Shown here: positions 10,171-21,079 of the stretch, piece by piece
Position numbering within the stretch: position 1 is the stretch's first letter
How the letters are laid out: each line of letters starts with the position of its first letter
Assembly: GCA_963575745.1 (NCBI GenBank)
Contig: CAUYUJ010017837.1
Coordinates: 247,001-311,000, forward strand
Direction: 5' to 3'
Length of the DNA: 64,000 nt
From: Prorocentrum cordatum
Lineage: Eukaryota; Sar; Dinophyceae; Prorocentrales; Prorocentraceae
Translations under genes and position numbers: made by a program
Notes under the pieces: model-generated
Seen by the model: the letters and a program-made list of their open reading frames with translations, nothing else
The model's database searches: none
What the model was told of the DNA's origin: nothing

Positions 10171-11270
10171 TGTGGTAGGGTCCTGTTTCGTTGTCCTTAG
10201 GGTCTCGTTTAGTTTTGGTAGGGTCCTGCTCAGTTTTCCTTGGGTCTCGTGTAGTTTGGGTAGGGCCCTGTTTAGTTGTCCGATGGTCTCGTTTAGTTTT
10301 GGTAGGGTCCTGTTTAGTTTTCCCAGGGTCTCGTTTAGTTTTTGTAAGGTCCTGTTTAGTTGTCCTAGGGTCTCGTTTAGTTTTGCCAGGGTCCTGTTTA
10401 GTTGTCCTAGGGCCTCCTTCATTTTTTGTAAGGTCATGTTTAGTTGTCCTAGGGTCTCGTTTAGTTTTGGTAGGGTCCTGTTCAGTTTTCCTGCGGTCTC
10501 GTTTAGATTTGGTAGGGTCCTGTTTCGTTGTCCGAGGGTCTCGTTTAGTTTTGCTAGGGCCTTGTTTATTTTTTTTGCGTTTATTAATATTATGTTTTTT
10601 TGTTTCTATGGTACCGTTTATTTTTGCTAGGGTCATGTTTAGTTTTTCCGAGGGTCTCGTTTAGTTTTGTTGGTCCTGTTTAGTTTCCATTGAGTTTTGT
10701 GCATTTGTCCTAGGGTCTTGTGTAGTTTTCCATCCGTTTTGTTTAAATGTCCGACGGTCTTGTTTAGTTGTCCCAGGGTCTTGTCTAGTTGCCCTATGGT
10801 TTTGTTTAGGTGTAGTTTCCGAGGGGCTCGTCTCGTTTTCTTGGGGTCTTGTTTAGTTTTCGTTGGGTATTGTTTAGTTTTCTTAGGGCCTGGTCTGGTT
10901 TTCATAGGGTCTTGCGTGTTTTCCCTCGGGTCTTGTCTATTTGTCCTACGGTCTTGTCTAGTTTTCCGACGGTCTTCTTTAATTGTACTAGGGTATGGTC
11001 TTGTTTTCCTAGGGCCTTGTCTGGCTTTCCTAGGGTCTTATCGTGTTTTCCTAGTTTGGGTGTTGTCTAGTTTTCCTGCGGTCTTGTTTAGTTGTCCTAG
11101 GATTTTCTCTCGTTCTCCTATGGACTTCCTTAGTTTTTTTCACTGGTAGTGTTTAGTTTCCCCCTGGTAGTGTTTAGTTTTCTCCTGGTCGTGTTTAGTT
11201 TTTCCCTGGCTCGTTTGGTTTTCTCCTGGTTGTGTTTATTTTTCTCCACGGTCGCGTAGAATTTGTCCCT
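10171..11270. repeat. 21-bp satellite array, inverted relative to 2.3-5.5 kb
   Basis: The same unit reverse-complemented (TCGTTTAGTTTTGGTAGGG and similar). It is regular to about 10680, then increasingly divergent (GGTCTTGTTTAGTTTTCCT-type and CTGGTAGTGTTTAGTTT words) to about 11270. Through-reading ORFs on both strands are artefacts of the 21-base period. Confidence 0.93.
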
Positions 11271-12099
11271 GGTCAGCGCCGCCGCCGTCGTCGCCATCGT
11301 CGCGCTTCGTCGAGCTCGCTGTTGCCCAATAGCCGGCTCGGCACAGGCCGAGCGTCGCGCATCTGGGGCGCGCCGCGGTCGGGGACGCTGTGCCGGGAGA
11401 TGCGCGCGCCGCTTTCTTTTCAATTCGGGCGTTATCTAAAAGAAAAACCGGCAGCAGCGAGTGCGGGGCAGTCGTTGCCGGCGCGGGGGCATTGTGGACA
11501 AACCCGCAGCGGCGGAGCGTCCAGCGCCAAGCAGAAATATCTGCCTGTGGCGAGGGCGGCGCTGCCTCTGGCGCATCGTCGTGGAAGGGGTGGTGTTGCC
11601 TCTGGCGCATCTGGCAAGGCTGGCGCTGGCTCTGGCGCGGCGCGGAGAAAACGCAGGGCGGTTCAGTCTCGCGACGGCGTGACCTAGGCGAGAACGAGTC
11701 GGACAGTAACCGATTCGGATGAGCAGCACTTCGCCGAGCATTCTCCTTGCAACAAGGCGTTCTGTATCAGATGCGATGTTCACCGACGGCGCAAAACGTA
11801 CACGGCGCCATCTCTCTTGTCGAATGGTTCGTCGTGGTTGGCTGCAGGCGAGCATCGCGGCCAGCGGGGGCTGGGTTGCCGAGTGCGCGCGAAGGCTGCG
11901 GCCGCAGGGCGGACAAGTTCTGACGGCAGGTTCTCCAAGTTTGCTTCTTTCAAGGTCCGCCCTATGACAGGCTTCCGCGCGAGATTCCAAGTGGAACAGC
12001 ATCAGAGGTCAGCAGCGCATCGACACGCAGCGGGAGTGAAGCAGGTCGAAGGATTCTGCGCAGAATTCTCGCCTAAGTCATTGCCTCTGGCGTGCGAAG
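11271..12099. other. GC-rich spacer with short-repeat copies, no clear gene
   Basis: GCTGCCTCTGGCGC at 11561-11574, variants at 11595-11608 (GTTGCC) and 11625-11638 (GCTGGC), and a last copy at 12080-12093. ORFs on both strands overlap one another and none is convincing. Confidence 0.5.
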
Positions 12100-12459
12100 A
12101 TGTTCCTTCATCAGAGAAGATGGGGCATGGCGGCGGCAGACGCTGCGCTTCTGCGGGGGAATGCGCCGTCGGCCGCGGAATGGAGGGATGCTTGGGCGAT
12201 GCTCTCTGAGACGTCTTCTCTGCGCAAGTGCGCTCGCGCGCAGCGGAGGCAGTTCTCCACGGACGACCCGACGGAGAAGAGAACCCGGAAACGCAGGCGC
12301 AAGCAGCTCTGCGTGATGTCGGAGGTACTTCGCGTGGAAGCTCGCGAGGTGCTGCGGAACGCCGCATCGATATCTTTATCCTTGGACGAGTCGAAGTACC
12401 GCAATATCGATAAAAGAGGGTCCGCCGAGGTACAGGGGCCCCACCGATGGGGATCGTGA
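12100..12459 (+). CDS. hypothetical protein fragment, 119 aa
   Basis: ATG 12100 to TGA 12457-12459. The central part is charged and protein-like, with a basic stretch (EKRTRKRRRKQ), a helix V-L-R-V-E-A-R-E-V-L-R and then S-I-S-L-S-L-D-E-S-K-Y-R-N. From about codon 103 the sequence loses this character as base composition shifts to AT-richer DNA. The ORF therefore looks like the 5' part of a gene cut off near 12410 by the start of the low-GC island. No domain recognised. Confidence 0.4.
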   Translation: MFLHQRRWGMAAADAALLRGNAPSAAEWRDAWAMLSETSSLRKCARAQRRQFSTDDPTEKRTRKRRRKQLCVMSEVLRVEAREVLRNAASISLSLDESKYRNIDKRGSAEVQGPHRWGS

Positions 12460-12466
12460 CGTAACA

Positions 12467-12911
12467 GTGGGGCATGCTGCTGTATTTGAAGAGAAACGAT
12501 CGTATGTAACAACAGAAGAGCGCTATCGCATACTTCAGGCTACGCCTGAACCTCTACAGCAGATGCTCCGGGACGCCCATATTACGGGCCCTGCGCCACC
12601 GAACATCGAAGCCATCCGCAATCAGACGGGAATTACGCTTCGGTACATGGCAGAGTTTGTGGAAGATCCAATCTTTGCAATATTGGCAGGTCTTAACCAG
12701 GACGACGGATCTTTCGCACAAGCGAGGGATTACATTGGAGCCGGATTTCATTCCGAGGATTCCAGACGGGATTACTCCTGGGGCCTATGCGTGCCTACGA
12801 CCACTTATAGTTGGAGAAGATGACGATGAGAACCCGGCTGCCTTAGGCAATTCGGACACCTGGAGTGGCCTGAGTTTCCGAGCGGATGATCTGGCCAAAA
12901 GGATAGGCTAA
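12467..12911 (+). CDS. hypothetical protein in low-GC island, frameshift near 12730
   Basis: The first reading frame starts at a GTG at 12467, so its true start is uncertain. It gives a helical segment (TTEERYRILQATPEPLQQML), then stays sensible to about 12730. The sensible sequence then moves one frame, giving I-P-D-G-I-T-P-G-A-Y-A-C-L-R-P-L and ending DDLAKRIG at TAA 12909-12911. A single-base indel would join the two parts into about 147 residues. No recognised domain. The stop overlaps the next ATG (TAATG at 12909-12913). Confidence 0.4.
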
Positions 12912-13753
12912 TGTGCTTTGTACATCGCGAGGCATTGCTCCGACTATGCTATGTCGTCGGGGGGCTGGGTCTACTTTGGAGACCTGGTGCAGAAACTACA
13001 TATGATGATGGTTTTACTTTCCAATCGTACGCCTTGGCCGCACACAGCTTAGCTGCGTTGCCGTCAGGGACGATCGATGTTTTGGGGATCTTTCCCAATG
13101 ATAGCCCCAAGATTGTTGGAACACAAATCCACATCATGTGGGAGAAGCATACTAGAGGATCTTTGCAAAATGATAATGGAAGAGAGATACCGATACCTAT
13201 ATTCTATATGGCATGCCAGGGACATTCAACGTTCACTGCTTCGATCGAGAGAATGTATGTCCCGTGCGACCCTGGCCAAGTCAGAAGTCGCGGATCTTTT
13301 CTCCATATTACAGACTTGCAGACGTTTTTGGAATCACTGAGTGGACATGTTCGCTTCCCGAAGAGCAGCTCTGGGCTTTGTTCTGCCGCAGATTACGACT
13401 TGTTGCGTTTGCTTCCGGCACACAATAGTCCAATTATGCCTAATCCCTCGAGTTTTCCTCCGTGGCTAAGCCAAAGGAGGTATGGGCAACCGCTCACCAC
13501 AAAAGATCTAGTACCTATGGGCAACCCAGCTCAGGAAGGAGGGCCGCCGTCGGTGGGTACTTTGCACGCGGGCGACATACACCACCTTTGGCCACGTCTC
13601 CCCAATCTCAAGCACCATGAGCAATGGGATATTTTCTTGTTTTTACCGGCAGAGTGCTCACCCGCTTCTCATACAGAGTTTGCCCAGACGGGACATTGGT
13701 GTCCCGGGAGGTGCCGAAATTCACGGACATCGACAAAGCCGTCTCCCTCGTGA
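12911..13753 (+). CDS. hypothetical ORF in low-GC island, overlaps neighbours
   Basis: ATG 12911 within TAATG, ending at 13753, 280 codons. Product unrecognised. The N-terminal 100 residues look like protein (LRLCYVVGGLGLLWRPG, then alternating hydrophobic strands). From about 13080 the other two forward frames also look coding over 13077-13340 and 13213-13428, so the true frame probably shifts in this interval. The last 130 bases overlap the next ORF. Treat it as a region of coding character rather than an exact gene model. Confidence 0.3.
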   Translation: MCFVHREALLRLCYVVGGLGLLWRPGAETTYDDGFTFQSYALAAHSLAALPSGTIDVLGIFPNDSPKIVGTQIHIMWEKHTRGSLQNDNGREIPIPIFYMACQGHSTFTASIERMYVPCDPGQVRSRGSFLHITDLQTFLESLSGHVRFPKSSSGLCSAADYDLLRLLPAHNSPIMPNPSSFPPWLSQRRYGQPLTTKDLVPMGNPAQEGGPPSVGTLHAGDIHHLWPRLPNLKHHEQWDIFLFLPAECSPASHTEFAQTGHWCPGRCRNSRTSTKPSPS

Positions 13754-15321
13754 GACAGGTAGATCAGATGCGCTGGACGGTGCGCTTTGACCGCGAATTG
13801 TCTTCTTGCGAGGTCACCTTCGACAACGCGTCGATTATTGCCTGGGTTACTACAGACGAGAGACTAATCATTAATTGGAACCGCGAGCCAAGGTTGGAGA
13901 CAGCGGTCCAAGATCGAATTATATCTGCCCCGTGGGAGGATGATGGGGGATTCCTTTGTTTCCGATACCACTGGGTAGGGACAGGCTTTGCCAACTTTCC
14001 CGTCTGCAATTGCCCAGTCAAATATAAATACAGGGTCGCGCGCGATTACATGACCCAGACATGGAAGCGCAGAATTATCCCGCAGTTCTTTGAGGCACAT
14101 GGTATTTGGATAATAGTGGACGAGGAAGCAACTTTGTCATGGAATCGCCACGAGTACATGGAGGCGCGGAAAAAAAGACAAGGGATAGCTTCTGCCAATG
14201 TTGCGAAAAACGTCAACAACAACAATCCGCAGGAACGAAGATGGGTCTCCAACTTTGCTACAATGGCGGCCGGTGGCACGATGTTCGGCAACAGCCAGCC
14301 TGGAAATTTTCCAGCTTGGACCCCAGAAAACGCCGAGGCTCAGCCTCCGGCGCGACATGCCCCTTTCTTCCAATATTTGAGGCCGTTGGTCAGGAGATTC
14401 ATATCGTGGCTTGAATATTCGGCCAGAAACGTACGGAGGCAAACCCCGCCCATTAATAAATGGTGGCCGAGATTGTGGGCAACTGATTTTGACCAGTACG
14501 CTCGCCCCAGATCTTGCCCAGCCTTACAGGCATTTCACTGGCCTGATGAACAGAATGACTTAGTCACTCCTCGACTCCTCGAATCGGCTGGGAACGATGG
14601 TTCGATGACATGAAGGGGGCCGGCATCTTTGTTCCTACGCTCGCCACGCGACGCGATGCAGTTTGGCACATCTTGGTTCGGCGCATTGCCTGAGGAAGGA
14701 AACAACGCCGACAGCGACAACCCTCCTGCGAGGTTACCAGTCGCCAGGGAGAACAATTTTAGGGCGAAGCCGACTCGCAGTTCCCAGTCCGTTTCGAGAC
14801 GGATTAGCTTGTGTCGGGACCACCGTCTTATTATCCCCGCATTGCGACATGCCGCCTGCTCAGCCGCGATGGCACGCGAACTGTCATCAATGGATTTGGA
14901 TCTCCAAGCGATCAGCGGGCCTAAGGCCGCGTTGATCACTGATGGATATTTTACTCTTGACCATTCTGAGGGACACGTATACAATCACCATGATGACCCT
15001 TCAATCAAAATAACATTGTTCGGGGACGAAGTTCGAGAGGTTGCTGTCCATTACATAATCGAACACACGGGGTTGAATCCTACTACACCTGGCAGGGTTA
15101 CCCTGACCGGAACGGCAGACTACGTGATCCCGGAGATCATCCAGACCATTGTACATGACAATTGGTTAGTACCAGTACAACAAATGCAACTGGGCCTTCG
15201 ACCTATAAGGATTTTCGCAATTATTCGTGAGATCATTGGCTATTTCAGATCAGAAAGTCATTTTATTGGCTATCCGGGGCGAATCATTCGCCCCGATATG
15301 GTGAGCACAAAAAGAAATTGA
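13624..15321 (+). CDS. hypothetical protein, large ORF of low-GC island, interrupted by TGA at 14611-14613
   Basis: ATG 13624. The same frame runs to 15321, broken only by TGA 14611-14613, with 15 bases before the next stretch. Before the stop: 329 codons rich in Trp, Arg and Tyr with beta-like alternation (MRWTVRFDRELSSCEVTF) and N-N-N-N tracts. After it: 225 further codons ending near HFIGYPGRIIRPDMVSTKRN. Base composition is visibly more AT-rich than the flanks. I do not recognise a family. The internal TGA may be nonsense mutation, an error or a short intron. Confidence 0.45.
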
Positions 15322-16279
15322 TTCAAAGAAACGGACCGACGAATATCCCTTGGACTGCCGCATTCGCGCGGCTGTTAAGACCGACGACATTATAGAAAGG
15401 TGGGCCCACAAGATGGGCAGGAGAGTGCAGAACGACGTCCGTTGCCACGGTGCTCTAATACAAGACGCCATTTCTTGGCTACAGGATAAGTATCCTGACC
15501 TCGGTGCCGATCTCCAGGACAAAGAAGACAGACCTTTCCGCACTGTATGCGGATTATATAGTGCCGCTGCAGCAACTGCTGCCATACGTATATTACAATT
15601 TATGAACGATCGTAGGAATAATGATCCTGAACACGACGGCGAAGCCGAGATCGTGGGGCCACGTGCGCCCGCAAGACCAAAGGCCAGACCTCTGCCGCGC
15701 CCGCCGTCTCTTCGACCTGGCATCTCAGACGCTCAGGTACCCGAAGAAGCTACTGGTTCCCCCCGATCGGTCGCCGGCTCAGCCGTGACGACCAGGGAGA
15801 CAAATCCACAACATCCCAACATGGGGGATCGGTCGGAATTCCGACGCGCGCGCGATGCGGCCATGGATGCTGCCTCCGATGCGGCCGCTGATGCTGCCGC
15901 CGGCCTCGTGCTGTCCGCGGCGATGGATGCTGCCGCAGGCGCGGCTTCGGATGCTGCTAGCAGTGCTGCAGGCCACAGCTACGAGTACAACCCTAGCAGG
16001 TCCTACCCGCGCTACGTGAACGGAATCCTCGTCGGGTACTATATCCACCAGAACAGGATCACGTGGCTTACTAACGCCGAGTGGTACACTCTGGATTACT
16101 GGACCCAGCTATCAAAGTGTGAGCACGATCGCCATTTCCCGCCGAGAGAGACGGCATCGGTTGGCCACACTGACAGAGAAAGAGGGCGGTCTCGGACGCC
16201 TCGTGGCGTAGACGTGCAGACGGGAGGATCGGCGCCATCAAACCCGCCTCCTCCCTCGCCGCCCGGCCAATATCTATAG
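15305..16279 (+). CDS. hypothetical protein with Ala/Asp-rich repeat and Pro-rich tail
   Basis: The open frame begins at 15305, directly after a stop and overlapping the end of the preceding ORF in a different frame; no ATG lies near. An A5 run at 15309-15313 could be the site of an indel fusing the two. It encodes a helical N-part (DDIIERWAHKMGRRVQ), then from 15857 a repetitive D-A-A-S-D-A-A-A-D-A-A-A segment, then P-S-R-S-Y-P-R-Y-V-N-G and an Arg/Ser-rich C-terminus ending PPPPSPPGQYL at TAG 16277-16279. No known domain. Confidence 0.45.
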   Translation, partial: AQKEIDSKKRTDEYPLDCRIRAAVKTDDIIERWAHKMGRRVQNDVRCHGALIQDAISWLQDKYPDLGADLQDKEDRPFRTVCGLYSAAAATAAIRILQFMNDRRNNDPEHDGEAEIVGPRAPARPKARPLPRPPSLRPGISDAQVPEEATGSPRSVAGSAVTTRETNPQHPNMGDRSEFRRARDAAMDAASDAAADAAAGLVLSAAMDAAAGAASDAASSAAGHSYEYNPSRSYPRYVNGILVGYYIHQNRITWLTNAEWYTLDYWTQLSKCEHDRHFPPRETASVGHTDRERGRSRTPRGVDVQTGGSAPSNPPPPSPPGQYL

Positions 16280-17084
16280 AATGAGTGCAATCCGTTCGAG
16301 GACCTCAACCGAGTCTGGCCCGCGCGACTCAGTCGCGACAGGCGCGTGAAAAATAATTTACCCACGCGCGGAACGTGCATTGGGAACGGACTCTATTGGT
16401 CGGCTAAGCCGGTCCAGCGGAGAGAATTTATTTAACAAAAGGGTGGGAAACGTCTAGCCTCTTCGGCCCTTGGCCCCCTGGCAGCCACCGTTGAGCCGTA
16501 AAAGCTTTTGGGGTTGGCTCCGGTGGTTGTACATATGTACAGGCCAGGGGGGCTGTGGCTGGATGGGCTCTACGCGGCCCGCCGCGGGGGGAGTAACAAA
16601 TACAACATAGGTCACGTTGCATGATGCGCACTGTCCGTAGCTATAACATACGACTGCTCGAGCCAGCCAACCTCGGCTGGCAGGAGAGAACAGGAGCGCG
16701 CTGGGGCGCGCGGGCGGCTCGTCGTCGTCCGTCCTCGGCCGCCCTCCTCCCTTCCCATTCCTGATAGAGTAGTCTTGCTTAACGGATACTTGTCTTATCA
16801 ATGTCTCATCCCGTCCACGCTCTCCCTGAGCAGAGTGAACATGATATCTTAATTCCTGTGTCATCTTACCCAGATTCCAGAGGAAAGACTCGCCAGCTCG
16901 CTCTTTGACACCAAACCGAGACATCATGCAAAGAATGCCGCGGCGCGAATCCCATGCCCACCCGGCTACGCCTGGGTCTTGAGGACTTCATTTGGTCTTT
17001 CGTCACGGGAGCAGAGTCACGGTAAATGTCTGCCTTGTCCTTTACAACCTCGAATGCGACGGCTGCGTCTCTGGCCAGCTGCAA
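16280..17084. other. 3' flank; possible read-through tail of minus-strand gene
   Basis: 16866-17084 continues the frame of the minus-strand gene past its TAG and stays protein-like at first (L-A-R-D-A-A-V-A-F-E-V-V-K-D-K-A-D-I-Y). The rest shows no gene or tandem repeat. Confidence 0.35.
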
Positions 17085-19200
17085 CTACCCAATGTCAGCG
17101 AAGATGAACTGGGCAATGTGCAAGGCATTCTGACATCTGCGCATCGTGATTTCGGGGACCTCCTCGACGCGGCGGAAGGAGCCGTTCAAGTACTTCACGA
17201 CGCCGTTGGAGTGAGCTCGGAAGTCATCCTCCATAAAGAAGGCAGCATTTTGGATCGCCATCGTAGCATTATTGCATTGCCAATGAACCCGCTCGCGGCA
17301 CGCCAGGAGGATAATCTTCATGGCGTCTTTGACGATGGCAGAGGGAGCTGGGCCCCACGCGGCAACCAACGCTGAAACTTCGGAGGAAATCCGCTTGATG
17401 AAATCGATCATGCTCTCACCCTCGTCTTCGATGTCAGCAATGACGCCTTGGAGAGTTCGGCGTTGCACCATTCGCGAGTACTTCTCCGGCTCCCATCTGT
17501 CGAGAACGCGCCTCCTGTAGGCGGACTCATTTGCAGATTCTCCGAGCGAATCGAATGAGTGACAAGTAGCCCGCGGCGCGCCTGCGAGGTGGGCCGCCGG
17601 GGCCGCCGACGAAGATGTGATGCTTCCGGCGCTGCTGAGTGAAGCTGCCGCACCGCGACTTGCGTCTGTGAACTTAGGCGCGATAGAAGGGCTCTCCCAA
17701 TGATGACTCCATTGCTGGGAAATCCCATGAGGACAATATGGCGGCCTGGCTGCAACAAGTCCTCCGAAGACGAACGCCTTCCACGCGTCGTCTGGGTTTG
17801 ACTGGTCTGCGTTCCTGCTGCTCTGGCTCGCTGATCCCTGGCAGTCATTGCAAAACAACTGGGCCGAAGGACAGCGCGGCGGCGCCTCCCAGCTGCTCGC
17901 AGCGCCGCCTGAAGAAGTCACAGGATCTCCTTGCATCTCGGCCAACGACTGGTGGTGCCGCCAAACCTTGCGGTTCTGTTCTGGGTCGCAGGTGTTGCCG
18001 AAATTGTTCACGTACTCGACTTGCTGCGGCATCGCGCCGTGACAGAGAGGCAAAGGTGCACCTTCTTTAGGCTCGTAGGCTGCAGCGGGCACCACAGGCG
18101 TTGCAATGGGCGAGAATGCCCCCTCATGCTTCGAATCTTTGTCGTCAGTGATTTGGTAGATTTGCCAGCGGCTCTGCGACCTTTGCTCTTCATCCGTCAA
18201 TGGTTTGAATGAGTTCGTGGCGTTGCCTTCCGCCCTCATGATCTCACCGTCGACTTGCTTCATGGCTTGGAAATGCCCTTGAGGCCCACGACTGGTAGGC
18301 TTTTGAGGGTCGAAAATGATGTACTTTGCATTCTCATTGGCCCTGGAAGTGTTCCCTGGCACAGCCTTAATGGACTTCTTGAACGGAGCAAGCATCTGCT
18401 GGCCGTCGCGCAGAGCCCAAAAAGGGGCCGTCTTTGGTATAGGGAACCTTTAGGCGGTGCGCTCTAAACGAATCACTCAGGCAAACATCTTTGAAGATAA
18501 CGGGTTCATTCGACTTGACCTGCATTGCCGCCGGACGAACTGCGCGGCGGCGCTGGTTGGTCGCAGTGGCAATCGTTGGAAAATGACTGTGGTCGTCGCC
18601 ATTGAACTCTAAGAGAATCTCGTCCATCATCTCAATGTCTGATGAAATGCCGTTGTTGTTGACCCTCGTGTTGTTCCTGCAAGGCTTCCGCTTAGTCTTC
18701 CTCGTGGCTGGCCGCACGGAACCCGGTTTTTCGTCGGTGAAGACGATATCCGCAGGTGCTGTGTCCGACGCGAGGAAATGGGTGAGTAGGAATTGCGCTC
18801 TCTCAGCGGCTGATGGAGCTCGGTGCTTGGCAGACTTGATGAGTGCGCCTGCAGGATTCTGCGTGCAAGCCCGCGCGGGCGTGTGAAGGTAGAGGTGGTC
18901 AATGCACTCGAGCTCGGCCACGAGCGCGTTGCATGTCCGAGGGTGCATCGGCAGTCGGCGGGCATCTTTGGCATCTGTAATAGGCACCGCAGGCGGCTTA
19001 GCAGCGTCCGCGTGTTCAGCCTGCGCGACGACGTCGGGCCCAATGTTATGACTGAATCCAGCTTCTGGTTCAGGAGCCATGTAAGCTGGCGGCGCGGACG
19101 CACTGCGAAGGGCAACTGGCTGCGTCTCGCAAGCCACGCTGATGAATGTGTTTTTAATTTTTACGGCAGGCGTGGGCGAGCGGCCCCTGGAGAAAAACAT
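17085..19200 (-). pseudogene. minus-strand hypothetical gene with homopolymer frameshift at 18419-18423
   Basis: Reading begins at ATG 19198-19200 (MFFSRGRSPTP) and stays protein-like to about 18420, where the frame meets a run of five A (T on the coding strand). Removing one base joins the upstream K-V-P-Y-T-K-D-G-P-F to the downstream W-A-L-R-D-G-Q-Q-M-L-A-P-F-K-K without a break. The second part runs to TAG 17085-17087 and sense may continue beyond. Joined length is about 705 residues. Features: a Cys/His-poor N-part, central Ser/Ala low complexity, and a helical C-terminal region (MIDFIKRISSEVSALVAAWG). No family recognised. Upstream in the same frame lies a Gln-Asn repeat encoded by a hexamer microsatellite, probably untranslated. 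Confidence 0.55.
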
Positions 19201-19404
19201 GGCGACAAGGATCGTATGATCCGAATCACAACTCGGATGTTGTACGTAACACAGATGTGAGCCGAACAAACCTCGAGCACCAATGCTTACGGACACGTTC
19301 AACACGACCGAAAGGACATGCCACAGATCGCCTTGAAAGTGACCCTGGGGATTCGGCGGAGAATTCCTAAACTCTTCCAGGGTGGCCACCAAAGGGGGCT
19401 CGCG

Positions 19405-19590
<186 letters not shown>

Positions 19591-19592
19591 GG

Positions 19593-19975
19593 CCTCGCTG
19601 GCATCCGCAAGGCGCCGTAAAAGAGCTCGCAAACGCCCCCGGGGTCCCTGACAACCCTGGGGCGCTCAAAAGCATTCGAACTACGCCACAGATGCCCCCG
19701 AGGCGCTCTAGAACGTCCGCCGCGCCACTGAAGACCCTGGAGGGCCTCGCTGGCACCCGCAAGGCGCCGTAAAAGAGCTCGCAAACGCCCCCGGGGTCCT
19801 TGACAACCCTGGAGACCGCAAAAACATCCGAACTACGTCACAAGTGCCCCCGAGGCGGTCTGGAACGCCCGCCGCGTCACTGAAGACCCTGGAACGCCCC
19901 GCTGGCACCCGCAAAGCGCCGTAAGAGCGCTCGAAAACGCCCCCAGGGTCCGTGACAACCCTGGAGAATGTGGAG
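19593..19975. repeat. 152-bp tandem repeat, 2.5 copies
   Basis: Units begin at 19593, 19745 and 19897 with C-T-C/C-G-C-T-G-G-C-A-Y-C-C-G-C-A-A. The second copy is close to the first; the third is more diverged and truncated. Confidence 0.9.
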
Positions 19976-19987
19976 AATTTGCGCAGT

Positions 19988-20246
19988 TGTACAAAAGGAT
20001 TCTTTTTGTGGCGGGTTACAAAAGATTTCTTATGGCAGGTTACAAAGGGATTCTTTTTGTGGCGGATTACAAAAGGATTCCTTTTAATACCGGGTTGCAA
20101 AAGGATTTTTTTGTAGCTGGTTACAAAAGGATTCCTCTTGTGGCAGATACAGAGGGATTCTTTCTGTGGCAGGTACAAAAAAGGATTCCTTTTGTGGTTG
20201 GCTTCGAAAGGATCACTTTTGTAGCGGGTTGCAAAAGTAATTCAGT
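19988..20246. repeat. about 27-bp tandem repeat
   Basis: Degenerate units of GGTTACAAAAGGATTC plus TTTTGTGGC. About nine copies. Confidence 0.85.
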
Positions 20247-20399
20247 TCTAATTCGTTACAGAAGGAAATATCATTGAAATGTATTACAAAAGGAATCCGA
20301 TTGAAATCCTTGACAAAAGGAATATGATTGAAACCTGTTGTCAAAGAAATATTATTGGAAATGCGCAGAACTAGCTCACAGAAGTCCCAGGGCCTTCCC

Positions 20400-20983
20400 A
20401 GGAAAACGAGGAAAATATAATGAAAAACAAGGAAAACACAGCGACAAATAAGGAAAATTCGGTGTTCCTTGTTTTTCATTTTTTTTTTTTTTTTTTTTTG
20501 TGTTTCTTTGTTCTTCATTGTTTTCTTTGTTTTCCTTGAAAGCCATGGAACATATTTCCGAATTTGGAAACCTTCCAGAGAACCTTCATGGAAAACAAGG
20601 AAAACAATGAAAAACAATGAAAAGCAAAGAAAACAAAGCGAATAACAATGACATGTTCGTTGTTCCTTGCTTTTCGCTGTGTTTGCATTGTTCTTCCTTG
20701 TTTTTCATTGTTTTCCTTGTTTTCCTTGGGATCCATAGAACAAATCCGAATTTGGAAACCTTCCAGGGAACCTTCCAGGAAAACAAGGAAAACAAGGAAA
20801 ACAATGAAAAACAAGGAAAAACAAGGAAAACACAGCGACAAATAAGGAAATTTCAGTTGTTCCTTGTTTTTCGCTTTGTTTTCTTTGTTTTTCATTGTTT
20901 TTCATTGTTTTCCTTGTGTTCCTTGGAAGTCATCGAACATATTTCCGAATTTGGAAACCTTCCAGGGGACCTTCCAGGAAAAC
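20400..20983. repeat. about 195-bp self-complementary tandem repeat, 3 copies
   Basis: Anchors TTTCCGAATTTGGAAACC at about 20552, 20750 and 20944. Each unit contains AAGGAAAACAATGAAAAACA words on one side and TTGTTTTTCATTGTTTTCC on the other, so each can fold back on itself. A poly-T run lies at 20481-20500. Confidence 0.85.
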
Positions 20984-21079
20984 AGATCTTTCAATAGAAG
21001 TCTAAAGAAGAAACGATTCCTGTTGCGCTTGTAAGTCAATCCTGTTATCACGTCGTTTGCCTCACAAGGCAATGTTGGA

